64,000 nucleotides of DNA from Chrysoporthe austroafricana (taxonomy: Eukaryota > Ascomycota > Sordariomycetes > Diaporthales > Cryphonectriaceae): positions 1,061,583-1,125,582 of the forward strand of contig JYIP02000002.1 of assembly GCA_001051155.2 (NCBI GenBank), written 5' to 3'. Position 1 is the stretch's first letter; each line of letters opens with the position of its first letter. Shown one piece after another: positions 45,252 through 55,977 of the stretch. The notes beneath the pieces are model-generated. The model made no database searches, had not been told where the DNA came from, and saw only the letters and a program-made list of their open reading frames with translations. Position numbers and translations under genes: made by a program.

Positions 45252-46062
45252 TTAAAGGAAATCATCCAGTCGCCGTTTTCCACCAAGTTGGCACAGAAAC
45301 TCCGGCAATCGTTCCATAAAACACCCGGCAACATCAGGTGGGCCTATGATCAGATCATCGTACGAAATATTTTGAGGGTGGCCACCGGTCACAATGTGGT
45401 TGTCGCCCGCGGCCTTGATGAGGGCGCGTGTCGCGGCGGGCATGCTGGTCCAATTTGTTGGCCCGCCAGCGGCGGTGCGTATACTCAACCTCATGTTATT
45501 GTCCCGAGCGCGCGTGCCCCCGGCGATGGGGCCGCCTCTCTGTACGCGGTTGAACTGTTCGATCCCCGCGGAAACATGCCACGCCAGGGGGTAGAAGACG
45601 CTGAGGTCTTGATTGGGCATCTGGCGGTCATTGTGATCCTGAACGTATGCCCACTTACATTTCCACTTTGCGGGATCATAGTAGCCGCCTGGAGGGTGGC
45701 CCAAGCCGGGCGTTGTGGCTGCGGCATTAGGTTGGAATCTAGTGACTTCGTACCCTTTGGTGATGGATGGGTTAGCAGCGCTAGGCGAAAAATCAAGTGG
45801 AAGTGAAACGTGAGTACGTACATTTAATAGCCCAGTCTCGGGCCTTTTTCCCATGGGCCTTGGCCGATCGTCTGTTTCTCTTCTCTACCGCATCGTTCAG
45901 ATTCGCTGGAATGGGCAGATTGAAGTAGTCTAGGGCGATCTTGAGACCGTCAGCAAGATGGTGCGTCTCCCAGCTCGGCCAGCCAGCTGGTACTTGACGA
46001 CCTCGGGTGTAGGTGGCTTGCTCGCTGGCGTCAAAGACCAGACCGCTTCGAGTGCGTGGCAT
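45252..46062 (-). CDS. Orphan protein, unknown function
   Basis: Two exons, 45822-46062 and 45252-45754, joined with donor GTACGT and an AAAG acceptor after a CTAAC branch site, give 247 residues. (A second reading, with a donor four bases later and a CTAG acceptor, also keeps the frame and adds a few residues.) The N-terminus is MPRTRSGLVFDASEQATYTR, then a basic stretch EKRNRRSAKAHGKKARDW. The second half has YYDPAKWKCKWAYVQDHND, SAGIEQFNRVQRGGPIAGG and ends CQLGGKRRLDDFL. No signal peptide, membrane segment or named domain is visible. The frame stays open with ordinary GC-rich coding usage, unlike the AT-rich flanks. Confidence 0.6.
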
Positions 46063-47914
46063 TCTGAGATATTAGATCAAAAGCAAAAGGCGTCCGTAAC
46101 CTGACTATCACTGAAGTAAGTTTAAGGGGAAGATATGAGAAGTAGCCTGAAGATGTCGACACGCTTTACCTACGTTACGATGGCCATGTTCTGTCCTTAT
46201 ATCCTCGGTCGGTCGCTGCGGTTCATAAGCATGCCGTGTCGAGGGAGATTCAAGGCATTGTTTCCTCTGCCTTCCCTTTGTCTGGTGCGGCAGCTGCTCA
46301 GGATGTGAACAATGGCCTTTAAGCAGAGCAAGCCTCTTGTGCGTATTGTTAAGCTCACATACTTTTGTCCCGAAATTAGAAACGCCCCGTGAGGCATCAG
46401 TACCGGCCGGCGCGACTCGGAGATTTGAGATCTAGAGCATGTCTGATAATATGTCTCTCGGGCGTCGTAGTAGGGGCGTAGCCAGTGGTAGCCTCGGGGG
46501 ACAACGATCCGAGCTCGGGCCAGGAGCATTTGAACGAGTCTAGAACCTGCAAATCAAGTTGGAGCACGTGGGAATGATATGCGTCAATGGTCTGTGCGTG
46601 TTTCTAATAAGCGATTTGTTTCCGCAGTACACGCAAGGTGGTGGCCGTACTGGGAAGAGGCCAGCTCCGCGGTCACTGAACCGACGCCCCTCCTCCTCTC
46701 CATCGGATAAAGGGCAGGCTTTTAGTGCCCAGTATACACATACACCCCCCCAGGACTGCTATGAATAGGAGTGGGTTCCCCTCTCGAACCCTTCAATGCC
46801 ACATGTAAAGTGAACCTGCCGTGCAACCTAAGATTGAAGGAGACAGGTGGAGGAGTTCGGGATGGCTTATCGTGCATGCGTCAAAATTTCTTCGCCCCAT
46901 CCGAGCCACTATCGACTACCACCTTACACCATGTCTCCTCAACCCTACTGGACGAGAGCCAGATCTCACTTGAGAAGCAGGGCAAAGCTGCATCCTTCCT
47001 GACAGGATCCGCCGCGCGCAACCCTACGTCATATGGCATGTCCCGGCCGCAGCAGTGCTTATGGCTGGTGGGGTGGCATGAACCAACGTTCACCCGCCCG
47101 GTTCTTGGCCAGGCACACCGGGGGTGCGAGGACTGAGGACTGGACCCCTCCACGCCCTCCAGGGTCCTGCGGCTGGTCTGACAGGCCGGGGTGGAGGGGC
47201 GCCCGCAGAGGCGGTGACATCGGCCTTCGCTCGGGGCGACGAGGACACGCAGTTGTCGCGCAGGGCGAGGCCGTCGGTTTGTGCATATCCACCGCCAGGG
47301 GGGGTACGAATTGCCGCGCAAACATGCCTAGAATCGATCGGGACGGGACGGAGACCCTTGAACAGCGTCATAATTTCGATACATGCTACCGCTCGACCCT
47401 GTCTCCTGGTCCCTTCTAGATTTTTACCCAGAAAATTTTCCTTGGAAAGGCCTCGAATACTAATAGCGGTCGCGCTCTCGCCCTTCACCTCCGGGGTTCT
47501 TGGTCCTGAGACGATCACTTCTCACTTTATCCGAGTACGAGCCGTGTCTTCAAGCATCTGTCCTCAAGAAGGATCCCGCCCATCGCCACCTACTCCCACA
47601 AAAAGACTTACTCCCCGCCTAGGGCAGAGTAGTTCTCGACCACCTTGGGATAATAAAAGACCCACTGTGGGAACCACGAACGGCCGGTCGGTTCTCGCTA
47701 CAGCGATCGGCAGGACTGAAACGACGACCACGCGGTTCGAGATTCAACTTGTCACCTGTCCAATGTGAGCACTCTCAAAAATCTCCCGGGTGGATAGGCA
47801 TGGTGCGCGTGCGTGCGTGCGTGTGTATGTGTGTGGAGGCGACAAGCACGACGAGGCTGTCTCTTGCTGACAGCGCCCACTCTCACACCAGACTCTCAAA
47901 CCACCACGTCAAAA
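46063..47914. other. 1.8-kb region, mostly without genes
   Basis: ORFs of 60-215 codons overlap on both strands without recognisable domains. A good intron lies at its right edge: donor GTGAGC at 47765, branch GCTGAC and acceptor CAG at 47889-47891, which probably belongs to the 5' leader of the small zinc-finger gene. Confidence 0.5.
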
Positions 47915-48028
47915 ATGACTGAGGTTCCACCAAAGGCCCTCCTCCGCGACCAGGCGGACTGGCGGTGCGGGTGTGGGCACCTCAACCCGGACTGTGACAA
48001 TGTTTGCAATGGGTGTGGGAAGCGCTGA
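47915..48028 (+). CDS. RanBP2-type zinc-finger microprotein (37 residues)
   Basis: The short product MTEVPPKALLRDQADWRCGC continues with GHLNPDCDNVCNGCGKR and stops. The pattern W-x-C-x-C...N...C-x-x-C matches a minimal RanBP2/NZF-type zinc ribbon (Trp, four Cys and a central Asn), a fold used to bind ubiquitin or single-stranded RNA. The ATG at 47915 lies 24 nt after a convincing acceptor (47889-47891) of an intron beginning at 47765 with a branch site between them, which supports transcription on this strand. It is equally possible that it is the last exon of a gene whose coding starts upstream. It is unusually small, and nearly all of it is the zinc finger. Confidence 0.55.
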   Translation: MTEVPPKALLRDQADWRCGCGHLNPDCDNVCNGCGKR

Positions 48029-48459
48029 GCACACGCGAGCGGGCACTCGACGAGCAACGACGACACATGCATACCCACACCCCTACAACACCTCGCCATG
48101 CCTGGGCTTGCAGGACACCATTTTTTTTTTTATTTTTTATTTTTTGGATCGGCATCAGCATTTTTCTCTTCTCTTCTTTTTTTTCTTTTGTTCTCTTTTT
48201 TCTTTCTCTCGGAAATTTCAGGCCCAGCATCAGCGATATTTGGTTTGGTCAACCTAAAAGAGCGTACACGAGGGCGCAACGGCGTTGGGTACGTCTTCAT
48301 ATGGGATAGGAGGAAGGACGTGGAGCCACGGCAAGTGGTATCTGTTCTAGGGACGGCAGGATCCATGTCTTGAGAGGCCGATGTCAAAAACGCGGCTGAT
48401 GTGAAGTGCAGAAGACTGGCTCTATCATGCAATACAATACCCACATTTTATCTTATTCG
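48029..48459. other. Intergenic with T-rich tract
   Basis: A T/TC-rich run spans about 48119-48215, downstream of the zinc-finger gene and of the P450 3' end. No coding feature. Confidence 0.55.
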
Positions 48460-50317
48460 TCATATCGTGGCCTGGGAGGCCCGATCGCTGAGCTTGACCC
48501 TGCACATGGTACCATCGACCGGCTTCGCCGTGACTTGGATAGACTGGGAAAATGTCAGCACTGGGCAAACCCCCCGAATAAGAGACCGGGAGTCGACTCA
48601 CGTTGAACAGCTCGGACTTGGTCCGGTAGTAGCCCTTCTCGTCCAGCACGGGCCGTCCTTCCCGGTCCAGATCCAGCTCCCCAATGCCGGCCTTGATGAA
48701 GTCGTACTTCCTCGCCACGAGCGCCAGGATGACCTTCGCCTCGATGTTCGCGAGCTCCAGCCCGATGCAGCTGCGCGGCCCGCGCTCGAACGGCCGCCAC
48801 GCGCCCGCCGGCATCCACCGCGTGTCGCCCAGCCACCTCTCCGGGACCCAGTCGTCGGCAGTCTCCCCCCACACGGCGGGGTCGCGCTGGATGATGTGGC
48901 TGTTGAGGTACATGATCGTCCCGTCAGGGCAGAGCTGCCGCCCGTCCGGCAGCGTGAGCTGGAAGTTGGTACCGGGGGCCGTCATGCGGACCGAGGCCGC
49001 GGGCGGGTGCAGCCGCAGCGTCTCTTTGATCACCGCGGAGGTGTAGGCCATCTGGTTCAGGAGCTCGCCGCCGCCGGGCGCGAGGAGCCGGGCGGCGATG
49101 GCAGCGGGGTCGGCGTCGGTGCCGAAGAGCCCGTCGAGCTCGGCCCAGAGGGCGCGCCGCTGCTGCGGGGACCGCGACAGCTGGTAGAGCGCCCACTGCA
49201 TGAGAATGCTGGTCGTGTCGTGGCCCGCGAACATGAACACGCGGAGGTTGTCGCTCGTCTGCTGCAGCAGCTCCGGCGTGAGCTCCTCCGTCCCCTGCAG
49301 GCTGAGCGCCAGCACGCTGCGCGAGTTGCCGCTGTCCTTGGAGGTGACGCGCGCGTACTCCTTGCGCACGATGTCCTTCATCAGGCCCTCCACCTTCGCG
49401 GCGAGCCGCCGGCGGATGCGCTCCCTCCGCCAGTTGGTCCCTGGAATGTTGATCCCGGTGCGCCCCTTGAACTGCGCCGCGATGCCCATGTAGTCCACCA
49501 GCAGCTCGCTCTCTTCGCCAGGGATCTGAGCCTTGAAGTCCAGGCCCATCGTCACGGCCCCGATGATATCGAAGGTGAGGTTTGTGGCCAGCTGGTCAAG
49601 ACTGAACTCCTCGCCGCTGTTAGCGTACCGATCGAGGTGGCCCAGGAAGTACTTCGCCTTGTCCAGGATGATAGGCAGCGTAGTGAGAAGATGCTGGGGC
49701 GCGAAACCCGGGTTCAGCCTCCGCCGCTGCTGCTTCCAGTGGTCGCCCTGCAAGGCTGTCAGGCCCTCTGTCTGAACGCCCTCAGGAAGAACGAGGAACG
49801 GAGCGCCTTACCTCGGCAGTCAAGATGGAATCCCTGCCCGTCAAGTGCCAGATGCCACCCAGCGTGGGTGACTTCGGCGTGCTGCTGGGCCATTTCGACG
49901 AGGGTCTTGAGAGCTGCTCGGCCACCTCGTGGTTATTGATGAAGAGGATGGGATACTCTATCGGCCTGAGGTCCAAAAGAGCGACCGGCGGGTTGCCTTG
50001 TTCCCGACAGGCTTCATGAATCACTATGTCTGAGCGGTCGTCAGCTCGGGCGCCCTCGGAACTCATCCCCGGCGCCACACATACCTACCTATGTGTCGTC
50101 TTGGGTCCCCTTTCTTGTACAGCTCACCCAGCAGCCTCAAGTGACCCCAAAAGAGAGACGGCTTCCCCGGCTGAGGGAAGTCGGCAAACTGCTTCACCCG
50201 CATCCACCACCATCGCCGGAGTGTACGGACGCAGTAGACGGCTAAGACGGCGAGTGCCGTCCACAAGACCGGCCCGAGCCTCCCCAAAAGTTCGAGTCTT
50301 GATCCTGAGTCATTCAT
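48460..50317 (-). CDS. Cytochrome P450 monooxygenase
   Basis: Four exons (50089-50317, 49812-50029, 48602-49747, 48460-48543) join in phase to 558 residues. An N-terminal membrane anchor (LWTALAVLAVYCVRTLRRWW) is followed by a Pro-rich hinge (FADFPQPGKPSLFWGH). Core motifs: GDHWKQQRRRLNPGF (C-helix), FAGHDTTS (I-helix oxygen-activation motif AGxDTT), KETLRLHP (ExxR), PERW, and the heme loop FERGPRSCIGLELA with Cys476 as thiolate ligand. The last exon encodes SIQVTAKPVDGTMCRVKL, the normal P450 C-terminus. It is an ER-bound monooxygenase needing a CPR partner. The substrate is unknown; the CxxH-type details resemble fungal CYP families used in fatty-acid or secondary metabolism, but no synthase gene is nearby. 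Confidence 0.95.
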
Positions 50318-50855
50318 GTCCACACGTACAACACTGGTACCCCATGAGAAGAAGAGGGCAAAAGGTCGGTGGTCGCGATGGACAGGATATGCCACGTGGA
50401 ATGGCGATTATGATTGATGTGTTTGGCTGGGTGGATCAAACGATGAGACAGTGGACGAGTCGCATGTATGCTGTAGGTAAGCGTCATGCTCCGCAGGCAG
50501 AGGAGCGAGATCCCTGCGAATGAGAACTGAGAGGGCCTGGAAGGAAACGAAGTCAGTGTACATGTGTACGTTGGATGTCTACTACGTATAGCAGGCCACT
50601 GAAGAAGAACTCGGCTAATGCGGTCGGACAGTACAACGCTCGATCCTCGTAGATCCTGCGGCTCTGTCGCCGATCTCAGACACCAACCGCATCCGCCCCA
50701 GCCATCCCATCTTCAGCGGGATCTGAACACCATCAACCGCTACACATCAATCAGCAGCACGGGCTGTGCTTCTGGTTCCGACACAAGCCGTAATCCCCCA
50801 TCCCACCGCATCCCGATCTCGTCGCATCCAAGACTGCAAAGTTCCTCCGATCTGA
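50318..50855. other. P450 upstream region
   Basis: No coding feature accepted between the P450 start and the next minus-strand gene's stop. Confidence 0.5.
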
Positions 50856-51368
50856 TCAGAACATCGACCCAGTCCGGTACATCAGATAGAGCAAGGCCAG
50901 CCAGACAATGATCACATAGATATTGACGCCGAACACCTGGGGCGCGGCGCTGGTCACGGGCGCTGACCTCTGCTGCTCGAGGTTGACCCCTCCAGGAGCT
51001 GAGGTGCCGATGCCGGACGCGGGATCTCGTGGCTGAAGGGTCGACACACCATCTGCGTCACGCTCGCCCTCGGGCCCCGACGGCTCATCGAGCGCCTCGA
51101 GGCCTCGTGTGACCTCGTCAGCACGCCGCGACGCCATGCCGGAGGCTGCATGGTCCGCCCCCGGAAGGAACCCGTCACGCCTTTGCCTTCGCTGGAACGA
51201 GGAAGCGCCGTCCGACTTCGCCTCAAGCAAGGGTACAGCTTCTCGAGCGTCGAGTTCTCGGGAAGATATAGGAGCCCCTCCCTCCCGTGTTTGAAGGGCC
51301 AGGATAGGAGCCAGCAGCAGGCTGACCAATATGAAGAGCCCGAGCGCCGGGCTCCGAGCCGTAGCCAT
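50856..51368 (-). CDS. Small protein with signal peptide and C-terminal membrane segment
   Basis: Single exon, 170 residues. The N-terminus has a signal peptide (SPALGLFILVSLLLAPILA). The middle is polar, with dibasic sites (RRQRR, SRR), acidic stretches and many Ala/Gly/Ser/Pro. The C-terminus is one hydrophobic helix (NIYVIIVWLALLYLMYRTG). This type I-like topology with a short cytosolic end suggests a cell-surface or secretory-pathway membrane protein. No family recognised. The dibasic sites could be Kex2 cleavage points, which would release peptides from the lumenal part; that is inference. Confidence 0.6.
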   Translation of the reverse strand: MATARSPALGLFILVSLLLAPILALQTREGGAPISSRELDAREAVPLLEAKSDGASSFQRRQRRDGFLPGADHAASGMASRRADEVTRGLEALDEPSGPEGERDADGVSTLQPRDPASGIGTSAPGGVNLEQQRSAPVTSAAPQVFGVNIYVIIVWLALLYLMYRTGSMF

Positions 51369-51625
51369 AGCGTCTGACGTCCCTGTTGTCGACCTTGAGA
51401 GAGTTGTCGAGATGCGTTACGATGCTGCTATCGAGCTAGATGGTCTTGGGACGGGAAGAATAGCGTAGGTTTAGGGACAAAAGATGTCTGCAGTCTGCAT
51501 GTTGATGTTGCGAAAGCTGTCAACAATATCTATCTGGCTAAGGCGTGAGCATTGCGCACTGGCGCCGAGGACGGGACCTGTGACAATTCGAAACACGAGC
51601 CCCCGAGCGAGGGTTCTCGATTTCA

Positions 51626-51640
51626 ACCCTAACCCTAGTC
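51626..51640 (+). repeat. Two interstitial telomere-like CCCTAA units
   Basis: The sequence AACCCTAACCCTAG matches two copies of the fungal telomere repeat complement (TTAGGG). It is too short to be a telomere and is followed about 40 nt later by a very long T run. Confidence 0.6.
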
Positions 51641-51668
51641 TCTATGCCCCCCTTTTTCTTTTTTTTAT

Positions 51669-51775
<107 letters not shown>

Positions 51776-51820
51776 CTTCTTTTTTTTTTTTTTTCTTTTT
51801 CTTTTTTTTGTTTTTTTTGG

Positions 51821-53533
51821 CATTTGCCTATTGTTTTATGTATTTTTTTTCATTCTGCGAGACTTGAAGCTCGTAATTGAAACGCCTTGAATTATTTGCG
51901 CGGAAGTGAAGAGGCTGGCTGGGAAGCAGGACCCAATACGTACGGCTCCCAGGACGCCCGAATGCCTCGACCATTGCTGATACGTGATGATCTCAAGGGC
52001 AGGGGCAAGGCGAAGAAAGGATTTGAATGTCTGAGAAGGTCATGAATCATCAGAAAATAACGTATATTTGAGGTTCTGGTCTCCTTCATATTATTGAACG
52101 CCAAGGTTATAGGGCGAGGCAGGTTAGCGCATCACCGCGGCCACCGGGCAGGTGGACAATCTGTCGCGGTGCTGGGCCAACAAGATCATGAGGAGGCGCG
52201 AACAATTCGAGATATACAGTTGGAAAATCTATTGAAAAGCACAACTGGGACGGAACATTACCACGGGCACTAAGGGTACCAGCCGCCTCGTTTATTGCCT
52301 GTACCTCTGAAAAACCGCTACCTGCAGGCGAGCATGCCATCGACCGGTCTTTTAATTACATACTGACATGCCGACCGGCAGCTTCGACTTGTCTCGTTTA
52401 GAAACCGCCTCATTTTGCAGTCTAAAGTAAGTTGTAAACTCCCAACTTCAATCCAGGCCCTGTCAACGCTTTCAGTGCTCACTCCTCCTTCGACATTCTT
52501 GCCATCTAATAATTAATACCTGCCTATGGCAACACTTCAATTAGACTAAAATCTCTTATCTTTTAGGATTACGATCTTCATGGAATTGGCGGTTGACGTA
52601 GAACAGGGCCTGCTCTGACAAGTTGAAGAATATTTTCGTGACGTCCAGACGTTGATATTAGCAGAGCGTGGAGTGCGTTCGTAGTCTCCGGTCCGGCCCA
52701 AAACCTGGAAATCAATGACCGCACGCTACAATAAGTATCCACAGCCCCACGACATTGCAGGCACAATACTACATATGTCTTCTCTTCTGGCCTTATGTTC
52801 TGGAAAATATGGGCCGTCCTTCGAATGCGCTCCACAAAATAAAGTAAGGTTGGTCATAAGAATTCTCGGCCCCGTCGCTGAGGTCACTCCGACCTTCGGA
52901 TAGTCGAACTTGATCAGCGTCTACTATGTAGCATGAGACTCCACTGTAGATTATCTTGATAATCTAGGACGAGTATCGCCGATCTATATTGTAGATCATG
53001 CATCCCGCTCCTGCGACTAGGCTGCACGTAAAAGCCGGATATCTTCATGTTGCTCGCCGCCTGTACTGAGTTATAGGTTTCAAAAGATCTCTGTTCGATA
53101 TAGTAGCTACCATTGACAACATTGTCTATCCTAGCAAGAATTCTAGGGTTGTAGAGGCTTGAAGAAAAGCCGCGTCCGGATCTGCATAGAAAAGAGCCTC
53201 AATATCATAAATTTTTTGTTCAAGCTATCCTAACAGATCATCGTAAGAGTGGAGCCCTTTTTGAACTTAAGTATCCTCATCTCTTACTCGATGTCCCAGC
53301 AAACCACCATATGGATCAAAATAAAAATGCCTCGTTCCAAGGATCGTGATGGAAAATCCCCGACGTCGGTGGATGTTGACGTCGATCAGTGAGCACTCTC
53401 AAGTTGGAGAGAAAGACCCTATATTATTTAAGAGCCCATGAGGGCGTCTGTTGAGAGAATGGAGGAGGTAGATCATCAACCACAGGTTCCCTTTCTCATC
53501 ACCTCCATTCCATAAGCCACGAGGCGCGCCACT
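51821..53533. other. Gene-free AT-rich block
   Basis: 1.7 kb, clearly AT-richer than the flanking genes, with stop codons in every frame. A 20-bp perfect inverted repeat is at 52947-52966. The block could be RIP-worn repeat DNA, but no element is recognisable. Confidence 0.5.
52947..52966. repeat. 20-nt perfect inverted repeat
   Basis: TAGATTATC and GATAATCTA are 9-nt perfect complementary arms with TT between them. It could be a protein-binding palindrome or a chance AT-rich hairpin. Confidence 0.7.
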
Positions 53534-55195
53534 ATGCCGTCGCTGATATCTACCCTGCATTTTCTGTTGGTGCCGTCCCTCGTGACGGCGCACCGCTGGT
53601 GGAACTGGCAATTCGACCTCACTTGTGAGGCTACTAGGTATATCGTGCCAGAAGACGAGTCGGATCTCTCGAACTTCCTCCAAAGGAATCACGCAGCCCA
53701 GCCCATGATCAAAGTCGTCGGGAATGGCCATGCCTTTGGAAACATGACAACGTGTGTGGATATCTCCGCTACAAATAGGAGCTCGTACATCGTCAGCCTC
53801 ACGAACCTGAAAGATATCCAATTCCATCAAGACAACATAGTCACTTTCGGCGCTGGCTGGGATCTGGTCGACCTCGTGCCCAAGCTGCGCAGCAAGGGAC
53901 TCTCTGTAGCCAACCTCGGCACCGAGCGCGTGCAGAACTACATCGGAGCTATCACGACGGGCACACATGGTACGGGAAGAGATATCGGCAACCTCGCGAC
54001 GCAGGTCATCGGGTTCCGTGTCCTGGACTCATCCGGCAATGTGGTGGTCGTGAACCAGACGCACAACGCTGAGCTCCTCCACGCTTTCCGCGTATCCCTC
54101 GGCGCTGTGGGAATTATCACGGAGGTCACCGTTCAAGCAGAGTCTGTGCAGTATCTGAAGCGGACCACGCAGGTTTTTGATACTAGCAGCAACTTAACGG
54201 AGATGTACACCCATGTTCATGACCTCTACGAGGAGCATGATCGAGTTGCAGTGTGGGGACCGCACATGACGTGGAACGATACTACGTCCAACTGGATCAT
54301 GAAGCCGGAGATGAGCGTCACCTGGTGGGAGGAAACGAACATAACGAATGTGCACAATTGCTCGTCAAACTACTGCACCAACGACTGTGGTTCCTGCACG
54401 GAAGATTCAGTATGCTATGATGAAGCTCTATATGCAGTGTCTACGCCTCCGGCAGGAGTTTGCAATCGCTTTTTCGTGAGTGGTTCCATTTCGACCCAAT
54501 TCCCTCAGCGCCCTACGGTTACTGACTTTTAACATTACAGTACACCGAGATCGAACATTTCATCCCCGTGGAGCACTTTGTCCAGGCTGCGACAGACTAC
54601 ACCTCGTTCCAGCTCACCGAGGCACCACAAGAGAAAGGGTGGAACAACATGGAGATGGTCTACGAGGTTCGCTTCGTGAAGGGTGATGACACCTGGATGT
54701 CACCGGTCAACACATACAACCTCGGAAACAGTAGTGATTACAGCGGCGTATTCGCCGTCATCGAGATTGAGTAAGACTTCTCGAATCCTCTCTCCCCCTC
54801 AGGTTGTTCACATCACTCCCCATTTCCTGTGAGAGATCCGATTTTGGCAGACGCAACCTGTTTCTCCCTCGCGCTCGAATGCTGACTTTGTCACACATAG
54901 TTGGTACATGACGTACAATGACTATGATACTCTGTGGCATTACCAGGACTTCGCCCGCTAGTTCATCCCTCAGTTCGGCCTCCTATACAACGCCCGCTCG
55001 CACTGGGGCAAGACGTCCTGGTTCAACGCGACGTACGCGGAGACCATCTACCCGCATCTACAGGACTTCGTGGACCTCCAGGAAAAGATGGATCCAAACT
55101 GTCAGTTCGTCAACGAGTTCTTGATCGAGCATCTAGGGCTCAGCCGGTGCTCACACATCTTCAACGGCTCTCCCCAGAGTATTGAGAACTTGTGA
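53534..55195 (+). pseudogene. Secreted FAD-linked oxidase (aldonolactone-oxidase-like) with in-frame TAG
   Basis: Exons 53534-54475, 54541-54770 and 54901-55195 join in phase. Signal peptide MPSLISTLHFLLVPSLVTA, then a PCMH-type FAD domain with VVGNGHAFGN, whose His is the usual covalent FAD-attachment residue, and NYIGAITTGTHGTGRD; then an ALO-like substrate domain (YTEIEHFIPVEHFVQAA, MVYEVRFVKGD). After 410 residues a TAG at 54959-54961 interrupts DFAR/FIPQFG. The frame then continues for 77 codons with clear family features, including SHWGKTSWF (the HWxK motif of sugar-lactone oxidases), SRCSHIFNG and a normal TGA stop. Full length would be about 488 residues. It is therefore a broken copy or a sequencing error. 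Intact relatives oxidise sugars or lactones with oxygen, making peroxide. No other disabling change was seen. Confidence 0.8.
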
Positions 55196-55656
55196 TCAAG
55201 TGTGATTTTTCGTACTGCTAGAACTTCGCGCGTACCAATTGCACTTTCTGGGAGGCATCGTATGTTGCCCAACAACACGGTTCTACTTATTCTTGTTTAT
55301 AAATTTTTTCTTCCCTTCTGTATTTTCTCTTGAATTCGTCATACCAGTAAGCTTATAGCTGTCTCGCAGCAGGATAATTGGTACGACATCTGCAATAGAA
55401 TTCACAACGCTTTCGCACTTAGACTGTTCGCAAAATTTACGTAAGAGAGACTTGATGCGATGATTCGTATCTAGGCAGTGCTACCATAAATGGCCCAGAG
55501 GCCCCTTTCTGACGATAGGGAAACTCGAGGAGCTGTGGTAGGGGACGGTCCATCCTTAGCCGAAGTTCATCATAAGGTGCCGGGGCCGTCATGCGTCTCA
55601 TCATCTTCCAAAAACATCCTCACATCCAGTTATTCACCTTCATCCTCCTTGACTGG
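55196..55656. other. Intergenic
   Basis: 3' side of the oxidase and of the next minus-strand ORF. Nothing recognised. Confidence 0.5.
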
Positions 55657-55977
55657 CTATTGATCCGCCTCCGCCGTCATCTCCCTCACCATTCTCCGCA
55701 CCAGCCGCTCGACAGCCTCAGCTATCTCTCGCGCGTCCGGCACCTGCAGGCCACTGGTGCTAGGGAACCAGAACGTGAAATCGAATCCGGTAATTCCTGT
55801 TGCAGGGTTCCCATCATCTAACTCGTCACAGATCATATTGTATTCGAAGCCTGGGATAAATCCCGTGTCTGGCGCACGGTCAGGGGCAGGCTCTGCCGAC
55901 GGTGAAGTTGAGCTGCGGAAGTCAACATTGCGTATGGTCACGCGTCGGGAATTATCATGATTTGCGGCGCTGCTCAT
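55657..55977 (-). CDS. Small hypothetical protein
   Basis: Single-exon frame of 106 residues, MSSAANHDNSRRVTIRNVDF onward, with a short aromatic core (GFDFTFWFPSTSGLQVPD) and an amphipathic C-terminal helix (AREIAEAVERLVRRMVREM). No signal peptide. I do not recognise it. The frame is the better of the two overlapping ORFs here on composition, but it could still be non-coding. Confidence 0.4.
   Translation of the reverse strand: MSSAANHDNSRRVTIRNVDFRSSTSPSAEPAPDRAPDTGFIPGFEYNMICDELDDGNPATGITGFDFTFWFPSTSGLQVPDAREIAEAVERLVRRMVREMTAEADQ

Noticed and set aside
47124..47768. 214-codon plus-strand ORF upstream of the zinc-finger gene
   Set aside because: Composition looks random and no domain is seen; the end overlaps a likely leader intron donor. 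At most it is untranslated leader.
48401..49939. 512-codon plus-strand ORF opposite the P450
   Set aside because: Antisense shadow of a complete P450; Arg/Val/Gly-rich with no domain.
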